A program made the translations under genes and the position numbers. The notes under the pieces were generated by a model, which was given only the letters and a program-made list of their open reading frames with translations, did not search any database and had not been told where the DNA came from. Shown one piece after another: positions 1 to 6,292 of a stretch of 8,844 nt of DNA (the first letter of the stretch is position 1; the number at the start of each line of letters is the position of its first letter). This stretch comes from Anaerolineae bacterium (lineage in GTDB: Bacteria; Chloroflexota; Anaerolineae; 4572-78; NAK82), in contig JANXAX010000080.1 of assembly GCA_025062175.1 (NCBI GenBank), forward strand, positions 1 through 8,844, in the 5' to 3' direction.

Positions 1-558
1 CTGTCCGAGTTCAGCCGAGGTGCGGCGGACAAGTTGGCCCAGGCAATCAGGGAGCTCCAATCGGAGGGCCCGCTAAAGGGGTTGATCTTCGATCTGCGCA
101 ATAACCCGGGTGGCTTGCTAGACGAAGCGATTGCCGTGGGCAGCCAGTTCATCGCCGATGGGGTGATCACCATCGAACGCGAGAAGGGTGGCACGGAACA
201 GGTTTTCGAGGCGTTGCCTGACGGGGTGGCCACTGACATTCCCTTAGTGGTGTTGATCAACCAGGGAAGCGCCAGCGCAGCTGAAATCGTTGCCGGCGCT
301 ATCCAGGACTACAGGCGAGGTACCATTGTGGGAGAACCGTCGTTCGGCAAAGGAACTGTGCAAATCCCTCATACCCTGAGCGATGGCTCGGAGCTGCGGG
401 TGACCATTGCCGAGTGGCTGACGCCGAAGGGGCGCCAGATCAACGACAATGGCATCACGCCCGACATCGTTGTAGAGCGCACGCAGGAGGACGTCGAAGC
501 CGAGCGTGACCCACAGTTGGAACGTGCCGTGGAGATCCTTCTTCAGAGGGAGCTGTGA
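1..558 (+). CDS. S41 family C-terminal processing peptidase, C-terminal part (5' end outside window)
   Basis: The reading frame is open from the first base to the TGA at 556-558, giving 185 residues of a protein whose N-terminus and PDZ domain would lie upstream. What is visible is the S41 catalytic core. A family-typical segment FDLRNNPGGLL comes first, then NQGSASAAEI with the likely nucleophile Ser encoded at 274-276, then GEPSFGKGTVQ with the likely general-base Lys encoded at 349-351. The Ser-Lys spacing of 25 residues matches plant and algal CtpA enzymes. The C-terminal part contains GITPDIVV, which is also typical. Such enzymes are usually exported or membrane-anchored and trim or degrade envelope proteins from their C-termini; signal peptide and anchor cannot be judged here. 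The stop codon overlaps the smpB start, so the two genes are probably co-transcribed. The family is certain, but CtpA versus CtpB-type naming is not. Confidence 0.93.
   Translation: MSEFSRGAADKLAQAIRELQSEGPLKGLIFDLRNNPGGLLDEAIAVGSQFIADGVITIEREKGGTEQVFEALPDGVATDIPLVVLINQGSASAAEIVAGAIQDYRRGTIVGEPSFGKGTVQIPHTLSDGSELRVTIAEWLTPKGRQINDNGITPDIVVERTQEDVEAERDPQLERAVEILLQREL
545..558 (+). promoter_or_regulatory. SmpB ribosome binding site and stop-start overlap
   Basis: A purine-rich AGAGGGAG (545-552) lies inside the last codons of the peptidase gene, and GTGA at 555-558 joins the GTG start of smpB to the TGA stop of the peptidase. The arrangement suggests that ribosomes ending the peptidase can restart on smpB (translational coupling). 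The sequence shows the overlap; the coupling is inferred. Confidence 0.7.
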
Positions 559-1028
559 AGACAAAGGCAGAAGCGACCAAAACGGTTGCGACGAACCGCA
601 AGGCGTATCACGATTACTTTATCGAGGATACGCTTGAGGCAGGTATCGCCCTCACCGGCACGGAGATCAAGTCGGTGCGTGCTGGCCAGGTCAATCTGCG
701 CGATAGCTTCGCCATCATCAAGGAAGGCGAAGTCTGGCTGCTCAACGCCCACATCGCCGCCTATCGGGCGGCTTCCCACTTCAACCACGACCCACGCCGT
801 CCTCGCAAACTGCTTTTGCACCGCTATGAGATCAACCGCCTGATCGGGAAGGTCCAGGAAAAGGGTTTTACGCTGGTCCCACTGCGCATCTATCTGAAAA
901 ACAATCTGGCCAAGGTGGAACTTGGCTTAGCGCGTGGTAAGAAACAATATGACAAACGCGCTGCCTTGCGGGAGCGGGAGTCGCGCCGGGAGATCGAACG
1001 TGCCCTCGCGCGCTATGGTAGAGAGTGA
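555..1028 (+). CDS. smpB: SsrA-binding protein SmpB
   Basis: This encodes a 157-residue protein of normal SmpB length. SmpB binds the tRNA-like part of tmRNA and brings it to stalled ribosomes for trans-translation, which tags the unfinished peptide and frees the ribosome. Family signatures are clear: NRKAYHDYFIEDTLEAGI near the N-terminus (residues 14-31), GTEIKSVRAG (35-44), NLRDSFA (47-53), and GKKQYDKR (128-135). The last opens the basic C-terminal tail, which enters the mRNA channel of the ribosome. The GTG start is chosen because the first conserved residues begin soon after it, a purine-rich AGAGGGAG lies at 545-552, and it overlaps the upstream stop by four bases. The start of the ribosome-binding sequence is very close to the GTG. 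No tmRNA gene (ssrA) was seen nearby. The next gene starts 6 bases after the stop. Confidence 0.97.
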   Translation: MKTKAEATKTVATNRKAYHDYFIEDTLEAGIALTGTEIKSVRAGQVNLRDSFAIIKEGEVWLLNAHIAAYRAASHFNHDPRRPRKLLLHRYEINRLIGKVQEKGFTLVPLRIYLKNNLAKVELGLARGKKQYDKRAALRERESRREIERALARYGRE

Positions 1029-1034
1029 CCCGAC

Positions 1035-2768
1035 ATGGTGCGTGCCATCCTCACCCCGCAGCAAGATGCATTGCTGAGCGAAGAAAGACACTGCCTGAAT
1101 GAACTGCAAGTGGTGTTGGCGCGCTTCGATGCGGCGATGGAGGACCAAGCAACTCTGGAGCACTCCATCCGCCAGCTGGACGAGCTCTTCCTGCTGGTGG
1201 TCGTCGGGGAATTTAATGCTGGTAAGAGCGCTTTGATCAACGCCCTGCTGGGCCAGCCGCTGCTCCCAGAAGGCGTCACGCCCACGACAACGCGCATCCA
1301 TCTGATCAAATATGGCAGTAACAGCGAGCATAACCTTATTGACGCAGTGACCGAGGTTACCACGGCGCCGCTGGAGGTGCTGCGAGCAATCAACATTGTG
1401 GACACCCCTGGCACCAATGCCATCCGGCGCGAGCACGAAGTGATCACCCGCGGGTTTGTCCCGCGCTCGGATATGGTCCTTTTCGTCACCTCGGCGGACC
1501 GTCCTTTCACCGAAAGCGAGCGCGCCTTTCTCCAATGCATTCGCGAGTGGGGCAAGAAGGTGGTGTTCGTGGTGAACAAAATTGACATCCTGGAGCGCCC
1601 GGAAGACGTGGGCAAGATTGTCTCCTTCATCGCTGAGAATGCGCGTGAGATGTTAGGCTTCACCCCGGAGATTTTCCCGATTTCTGCGCGATTGGCCCAG
1701 CAGGCGAAGCGTGGTGGCAATGGGACGTTATTGGAGGAAAGTCGCTTTGCCCCGCTCGAGCGCTATATCGTGGACACCCTGGACGAGAGAGAGCGTGTCC
1801 GGCTCAAGTTGTTGAATCCACTGGGCGTGGCGCGTTATGTGGCCGGCAAATATTTGGCGATCGCCCAAGAGCGCCTTGAGCTGCTGCGCGACGACCTGGT
1901 CACCATCCAGGACATTGAAACTCAGCTCGAGATGTATCGGCAAGATATGCAACGCGATTTCCGCTTTCGCCTCTCCGACGTGGAAAACGTGTTGCACGAA
2001 CTGGAAAGTCGCGGGATCGAGTTTTTCGATGAGATATTGCGTCTGGCGCGCATCTTTGATTTGCTCAACAAGGAGAAACTCAAGGCAGATTTCGCGCGCG
2101 CGGTGATTGCGAACGCACCTCAGCAAGTGGAACAACGCGTGGATCACGTGATCGACTGGTTGGTGGCGAGTGAGCTGCGTCAGTGGCAGGCGGTGACAGA
2201 GCGGATCGGGCGACGTCAGGCCGAGCATGCGGACCGTATGGTGGGCCAAGTAGTTGGTACGTTCGATTACGACCGTGCGCGTCTGTTGGAGAGTGTCGGG
2301 CGGGCGGCGCAAAATGCCGTCGAGCAATACGACCACGAGCGGGAGGCCCATCGTCTCGCCGAATCGGTGCGCATGGCCGTAGCCGGCACCGCTCTGATTG
2401 AAGTGGGCGCCCTCGGCCTGGGGGCACTCGTGATGTTGCTGGCCACCACGACGCTGGCCGATGTGACCGGGCTGTTGACTGCTGGCCTGGTCGCCACCTT
2501 GGGGCTTTTTGTCATCCCCGCCCGCCGCCGCGAAGCCAAGGCCGAGCTGCGGCGCAAGATCGGCGCGGTGCGTCACCAGCTGATGTCCGCACTGACGCAG
2601 CAATTTGACCGTGAGCTAGAATGCAGTGTTCAACGCATCCGTGAGGCGATTGCCCCATATACCCGTTTCATCCGTGCCGAACAAGCACGCCTAAACGAAG
2701 CCCACACCCAGCTCCTCCGCATCACCCAGCAACTGGATCGGTTGCAGGCGCGCGTAGAAGCACTGTGA
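1035..2768 (+). CDS. Dynamin-like GTPase (bacterial dynamin-like protein family)
   Basis: This 577-residue protein has a complete G domain: P-loop GEFNAGKS (58-65), a Thr-rich switch I at TPTTTR (82-87), DTPG (123-126), NKID (181-184) and a likely G5 at SAR (217-219). The segment after DTPG (REHEVITRGFVPRSDMVLFV) is typical of bacterial dynamin-like proteins and differs from Era- or Der-type GTPases. Long helical, charged stretches follow (about 265-440). Then come two hydrophobic segments (about 449-470 and 475-494) that could form a membrane-inserting hairpin or paddle, followed at once by the basic RRREAKAELRRK. A further helical region closes the protein. Family members bind and reshape membranes using GTP, usually at the inner face of the cell membrane. 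At 577 residues it is shorter than the roughly 690-residue cyanobacterial BDLP. ATG 1035 lies 6 bases after smpB, without a strong ribosome binding site. The stop overlaps the start of the next gene. Its cellular role is not evident from sequence. Confidence 0.9.
   Translation: MVRAILTPQQDALLSEERHCLNELQVVLARFDAAMEDQATLEHSIRQLDELFLLVVVGEFNAGKSALINALLGQPLLPEGVTPTTTRIHLIKYGSNSEHNLIDAVTEVTTAPLEVLRAINIVDTPGTNAIRREHEVITRGFVPRSDMVLFVTSADRPFTESERAFLQCIREWGKKVVFVVNKIDILERPEDVGKIVSFIAENAREMLGFTPEIFPISARLAQQAKRGGNGTLLEESRFAPLERYIVDTLDERERVRLKLLNPLGVARYVAGKYLAIAQERLELLRDDLVTIQDIETQLEMYRQDMQRDFRFRLSDVENVLHELESRGIEFFDEILRLARIFDLLNKEKLKADFARAVIANAPQQVEQRVDHVIDWLVASELRQWQAVTERIGRRQAEHADRMVGQVVGTFDYDRARLLESVGRAAQNAVEQYDHEREAHRLAESVRMAVAGTALIEVGALGLGALVMLLATTTLADVTGLLTAGLVATLGLFVIPARRREAKAELRRKIGAVRHQLMSALTQQFDRELECSVQRIREAIAPYTRFIRAEQARLNEAHTQLLRITQQLDRLQARVEAL
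2765..2768 (+). other. 4-base stop-start overlap between GTPase and kinase genes
   Basis: GTGA joins a GTG start for the AarF-like gene with the TGA stop of the GTPase gene. An ATG follows immediately at 2768-2770, so either a 4-base (GTGA) or a 1-base (TGATG) overlap is possible. Both imply coupled translation and fixed co-expression. The same GTGA junction is used between the peptidase and smpB. Confidence 0.75.
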
Positions 2769-4537
2769 TGTCACCTCCCGCTGGGCAACAATGGGTAGGT
2801 TTTGATAGACAAGCGCCCCTATCCGACAGGACTGGCGCTGTATCATCATCACCATCCTATCCGGTCGACTGGGTGCGCTATCTGCGCGTCATGCGCTTCT
2901 TCCTGAGTGCCCTTTTCTCGATTGTCTGGTGGGATATCTTGCTGGGCAACTTGCCGATCGTACGCCATATCGCCGCACAGAGTGCTATGCAGCGTTGGCG
3001 TGCTCTTGCGCGCCGCTACCGCCAGCTGGCAGTGCAGTTGGGTGGAGTGCTCATCAAGCTGGGGCAATTTCTCAGCATCCGCGTGGACGTGCTCCCGGCT
3101 GAAGTGATCGCCGAGCTGGCCGACCTGCAAGACGAAGTCCCGGCGGAGGACATCAGTCGCATCCACGCCACGATTGCCCAAGAATTTGGGCGTCCAGCTG
3201 AGACCGTGTTTGCCTGGCTTGCTCCCATTCCAGAGGCGGCGGCTTCCCTGGCACAAGTGCATCGTGCCCGTTTGCGTTGTCCATCCCCTCAGGTGTCTCA
3301 GGATGACACAAATGAAGTGGTGGTCAAGGTGCAACGCAGCGGCATCCGGCGTATTGTCGAGACCGATTTGGCCGCCATCCGTGCTGCCGGGCGCTTGTTG
3401 CAACTTTACCCTCCCATCGCGCGGCGCGTGGACATGGACCGCCTGCTCAACGAATTTACCAACACCACCCGCGCCGAGCTGGACTTCATCGCAGAGGGCA
3501 AGAATGCCGAACGTTTCGCCCAGGATTTCGCGGACGACCCCCATATCGTCGTGCCGCGCATCTATTGGGACTATACCACGTCCCGCGTGCTCACGATGGA
3601 AAACGTGGCTGCGATCAAGATCACCGATTGTGCCATCAGCCCAGAGCAGGTGGCACGTCGTGTTTATCGCGCTTATATGTACCAGATTTTCATCACCAAC
3701 TTTGTGCATGCCGATCCCCATCCGGGAAATCTTTTTGTGCGGCCTATAGGTGGAGATGAGCGCACGCCGGGAGCTGGAGAGGGACAATTCCAGATCATCT
3801 TCGTGGACTTTGGTATGATGGCCGTCGTGCCGGAACGCCTGCGTGCCCAGGCGCGCGAGCTGTTGCTCGGCCTGGCCACCCGCGATGCGCGTCGCATTGT
3901 CCAAGCCTACATCGATGCGGATGTGGTGTTGCCCGATGCTGACCGCAAGCGCCTCGAAGAGCTGCATGAGACGCTGCTAAAGCGATTGTACGGCATCAAG
4001 ATGAATCAGTTGCGCTATGTGGCATTCCGTGAGGCCCAAAACCTGTGGCGCGATTATCGGGATATCATCTTTGAGATGCCGTTTCAGTTCCCCTCCGATG
4101 TGCTCTTTGTGGTGCGTGCGATTGGCATCCTGCTCGGCATCGTCACGAGCTTAAATCCCGAATTTGACCCCTGGGCTGAGACGCTTCCGTTTGCCGAACA
4201 GCTCGCCAGCCAGGAACTCAACCGTGATTGGGAGTACTGGCTGGATCGTATGTTGGACATGATGCGCATGATGTGGATGATGCCCATGCGGCTGGACCGC
4301 TTGCTGACCCAAGCGGAGCGCGGCGAGCTGGCCACCATCGCCAGTTTAGCCCCGAACGCTGAACGCATGTTGCGCCGTATGGAACGCTCGCTGGAGCGGC
4401 TCACCTGGGGGGTGATCTTCACCAGCCTGCTTATCGCAGGCATGCTCCTACGCCTTAACGAAGGGCCAAGCTGGACCAGCACGGCGTTGCTCGCCGCTGC
4501 TGGGCTGGCTCTCCTCTGGGGATTGACACGTCGGTGA
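2765..4537 (+). CDS. AarF/UbiB/ABC1-family atypical kinase with C-terminal membrane segments
   Basis: This 590-residue protein carries all signature elements of the ABC1/UbiB protein-kinase-like family. They are the KxGQ motif (IKLGQFLS, Lys98-Gln101), the Ala-rich nucleotide loop AAASLAQVH (158-166), the kinase-type Lys188 in VVVKVQ, the ExD motif (Glu238, Asp240), the catalytic-loop-like HADPHPGN (315-322) and the metal-binding DFG (348-350). Two hydrophobic segments near the C-terminus (about 549-563 and 572-588) resemble the UbiB membrane anchor. Family members are linked to ubiquinone or other isoprenoid-lipid homeostasis and act as membrane ATPases; the substrate here is unknown. The first 40 or so residues are not conserved-looking, so a later start at ATG 2891 (residue 43) cannot be excluded. 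I favour 2765 or 2768 because of the overlap with the GTPase gene. Oddities are longer loops at about 171-184 and 328-342, and a Met-rich stretch at 496-508. The radical SAM gene starts 34 bases downstream. Confidence 0.93.
   Translation: MMSPPAGQQWVGFDRQAPLSDRTGAVSSSPSYPVDWVRYLRVMRFFLSALFSIVWWDILLGNLPIVRHIAAQSAMQRWRALARRYRQLAVQLGGVLIKLGQFLSIRVDVLPAEVIAELADLQDEVPAEDISRIHATIAQEFGRPAETVFAWLAPIPEAAASLAQVHRARLRCPSPQVSQDDTNEVVVKVQRSGIRRIVETDLAAIRAAGRLLQLYPPIARRVDMDRLLNEFTNTTRAELDFIAEGKNAERFAQDFADDPHIVVPRIYWDYTTSRVLTMENVAAIKITDCAISPEQVARRVYRAYMYQIFITNFVHADPHPGNLFVRPIGGDERTPGAGEGQFQIIFVDFGMMAVVPERLRAQARELLLGLATRDARRIVQAYIDADVVLPDADRKRLEELHETLLKRLYGIKMNQLRYVAFREAQNLWRDYRDIIFEMPFQFPSDVLFVVRAIGILLGIVTSLNPEFDPWAETLPFAEQLASQELNRDWEYWLDRMLDMMRMMWMMPMRLDRLLTQAERGELATIASLAPNAERMLRRMERSLERLTWGVIFTSLLIAGMLLRLNEGPSWTSTALLAAAGLALLWGLTRR
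4259..4288 (+). repeat. Imperfect 9-base micro-repeat encoding a Met-rich segment
   Basis: Three consecutive 9-base units have the form ATGATGNNN (ATGATGCGC, ATGATGTGG, ATGATGCCC) and are followed by another ATG. In the kinase frame they encode MMR-MMW-MMP-M. With an earlier Met496, eight of the thirteen residues 496-508 are methionine. The repeat is in frame and gives no sign of breaking the gene. Confidence 0.8.
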
Positions 4538-4571
4538 GCATTATGGGATCTCGCTCCCTATCCGGACTGGG

Positions 4572-6203
4572 ATGATGGGCACTGCCTACCGTTATGTTGC
4601 ACGGATAAAACGCCTTCTGGATCAAGAAGAAGGGGTGATCCACAAGGATTGGGGTGGACGTCTCCCATTGGCGTTGGTCTATCCCAATACCTACTACACG
4701 GGCATGAGCAGTCTGGCGGTTCATGCCCTATATCGGCTGTTCAACCAGTCACGCGACGTAGTGTGTGAACGGGTTTTCCACAGCGTGGAGACCCGTGTCC
4801 AGGAAGAAGGACTGCCTCTTTCTTTGGAATCACAACGTCCGCTCGCCGATTTCTCGGTGATCGCCTTCACTGTTTCGTATGAGCTGGATTATTTTCACGT
4901 CGTAGACATATTGCGTCGCTCGGGAATCCCTCTCTTCGCCGCACAGCGCGACGAGACCTGGCCGCTCATCCTGGCAGGCGGCCCGGCAGTTTCGGCTAAC
5001 CCCGAGCCGCTGGCTGACATCATCGATGCCTTTGCCATCGGAGAGGCAGAGGCACTGGTCGCTCCTCTTTTAGAGGTCTTGCCGGAGGCATGTCGCACGG
5101 CTCGGCTGCAGGCATGGCGTATGCTCGCGCATCTGCCTGGCGTCTATGTTCCGATGTATGACAACGCACCCGTGCGACGCGTGTGGCAGCGTGATTTGGA
5201 TGTGAGCCCCGCCACGACCCAGATTTACACGAGACACACTGAATTCGGCGACCGTGGACTGATCGAGATCGGACGTGGTTGCTGGCGCGGCTGTCGTTTT
5301 TGCCTGGCCGGTTTTGTCTATCGCCCGACGCGCCACCTCAGTCTGGAGGTCGTCCTGAGTTTGGCGCACACCATACAAAAATATCGTGACAAGGTTGGTC
5401 TGGTCAGCGCGGCTGTGAGTGATCACCCTCAGATCGACCCGATGGTGACAGAATTGCGTCGCATGGGGCTGAAGGTGGCGGTGTCTTCGCTGCGGGTGGA
5501 TAGCCTATCTGAGACGCTCGTGCGAGCCCTTGCCGAAAGCGACACCCAAACGCTCACCATTGCGCCCGAAGCCGGCTCGCCGCGCCTGCGCGGGCTGATC
5601 AACAAGCCTCAAGATGACGCTCGGCTGCTGGAAGTGGCCAGCCTCGCAGCGCGTTACAATTTCCCTCAGCTCAAGATGTACTTTATGATAGGCCATCCCA
5701 GCGAGGTCGAAACGGATGTGGAGGCGATTGTCGATCTCGTGGCGGCGGTGCGTGCGCGTTTCCCCCGCCAGATCGTGATCAACGCCACCCCTTACGTGCC
5801 CAAGCCCCATACCCCTTTCCAGTGGGCTGCTATGACGCCGGCGGACGTCCTGGCAGAGCGGATCGCCTATCTCGAGAGACGTCTACAACCCCTGCGCGTG
5901 ACCGTGCGTTCAGATAGCCCAGCTTGGGCGGAAGTGGAAGGCGCGCTGGCGCGCGGGGACCGCCGTCTGGGAACGGTTCTCGTGAATATGGAGCGGACCA
6001 GTTTGAGCGAATGGAAGCGGTCATTGAAACGCGCCGGCTTATCCGCCGCGGAGTATTTACGTGCACGCTCGTATGAGGAAGTGTTGCCGTGGTCCGTGGT
6101 CGACTTGGGCGTAACCCGGGCTTTTCTAGAACGTGAGATGCGACGCGCCCAGGCGACTATGGCGCAAATGGCCTCCCAAGAAGTGGGAGGATGCCCACTT
6201 TAA
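4572..6203 (+). CDS. TIGR03960-type B12-binding-like/radical SAM protein, short C-terminus
   Basis: This 543-residue protein has the radical SAM cluster motif CWRGCRFC (Cys237, Cys241, Cys244; CxxxCxxC), preceded by LIEIGRG, which should hold a 4Fe-4S cluster for S-adenosylmethionine cleavage. The first 200 residues match the Rossmann-like domain of the TIGR03960 family as I recall it: VHKDWG-like IHKDWGG, PNTYYTGMSSLAVHALY, SLESQRPLADF, LAGGPAVSANPEPLADIIDAF and GEAEAL. It lacks a DxHxxG cobalamin motif, so B12 binding is doubtful. Downstream, TIAPEAGSPRLR (329-340) and LKMYFMIGHP (367-376) are typical radical SAM barrel segments. The C-terminus retains LPWSVVDLGVTRAFLEREMRRA but stops at GGCPL with one Cys, where relatives usually have a Cys-rich CxxCGxC-like tail. 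The reaction is not established for the family. ATG 4572 and ATG 4575 are equally plausible starts, with no strong ribosome binding site. It is probably the last gene of the operon. Confidence 0.9.
   Translation: MMGTAYRYVARIKRLLDQEEGVIHKDWGGRLPLALVYPNTYYTGMSSLAVHALYRLFNQSRDVVCERVFHSVETRVQEEGLPLSLESQRPLADFSVIAFTVSYELDYFHVVDILRRSGIPLFAAQRDETWPLILAGGPAVSANPEPLADIIDAFAIGEAEALVAPLLEVLPEACRTARLQAWRMLAHLPGVYVPMYDNAPVRRVWQRDLDVSPATTQIYTRHTEFGDRGLIEIGRGCWRGCRFCLAGFVYRPTRHLSLEVVLSLAHTIQKYRDKVGLVSAAVSDHPQIDPMVTELRRMGLKVAVSSLRVDSLSETLVRALAESDTQTLTIAPEAGSPRLRGLINKPQDDARLLEVASLAARYNFPQLKMYFMIGHPSEVETDVEAIVDLVAAVRARFPRQIVINATPYVPKPHTPFQWAAMTPADVLAERIAYLERRLQPLRVTVRSDSPAWAEVEGALARGDRRLGTVLVNMERTSLSEWKRSLKRAGLSAAEYLRARSYEEVLPWSVVDLGVTRAFLEREMRRAQATMAQMASQEVGGCPL
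6181..6200 (+). other. Perfect 7-bp hairpin over the last codons of the radical SAM gene
   Basis: AAGTGGG (6181-6187) pairs perfectly with CCCACTT (6194-6200) around a 6-base loop, AGGATG. It overlaps the final codons and lies 7 bases before the terminator stem. It has no T-tract of its own. It may protect the 3' end of the message or may be chance; the pairing itself is visible. Confidence 0.5.
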
Positions 6204-6207
6204 AGAT

Positions 6208-6234
6208 AAGGCTTCGTCGGGGGACGAGGCTTTT
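6208..6234 (+). terminator. Intrinsic (Rho-independent) terminator of the five-gene unit
   Basis: AAGGCTTCGTC (6208-6218) pairs with GACGAGGCTTT (6223-6233) as an 11-bp stem with two G-T wobbles, around a GGGG loop. The 3' arm runs into TTTT (6231-6234), and an A-rich run precedes the stem. The stem is strong but the T-tract is short. It separates the radical SAM gene from the transglycosylase gene. Confidence 0.8.
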
Positions 6235-6255
6235 GCCAGGTTCCCTGCCCGCTGT

Positions 6256-6284
6256 TTGGTGTTTCCGCCCTTTGTAGGCATAAT
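6256..6284 (+). promoter_or_regulatory. Candidate promoter close to the transglycosylase start codon
   Basis: A good -10-like CATAAT (6279-6284) follows a weak -35-like TTGGTG (6256-6261) with a 17-base spacer. Transcription would begin around 6290-6292, at or next to the ATG at 6293. The position just after the terminator supports a separate promoter. No ribosome binding sequence sits at the right distance before the ATG, which fits a leaderless message. The -35 match is poor, so the exact element is uncertain. Confidence 0.45.
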
Positions 6285-6292
6285 ACGTGCCC

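Noticed and set aside
927..1535. Minus-strand open frame across the smpB-GTPase junction
   Set aside because: It covers the conserved SmpB tail and the GTPase P-loop; no domain is recognisable in its product.
1728..2603. Minus-strand open frame (291 codons) opposite the GTPase gene
   Set aside because: It lies inside a clear GTPase gene, and its product has no recognisable motif and a biased composition.
2849..3967. Long minus-strand open frame (372 codons) opposite the AarF-like gene
   Set aside because: The + strand carries every kinase motif of a known family. The minus-strand product is His/Gln-rich with no recognisable domain, as expected of a shadow in GC-rich coding DNA.
4523..4528. 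Perfect TTGACA before the radical SAM gene as a -35 element
   Set aside because: No acceptable -10 lies 16-18 bases downstream; the best match (CATTAT at 4539) is only 10 bases away. It also lies within the end of the AarF-like coding sequence.
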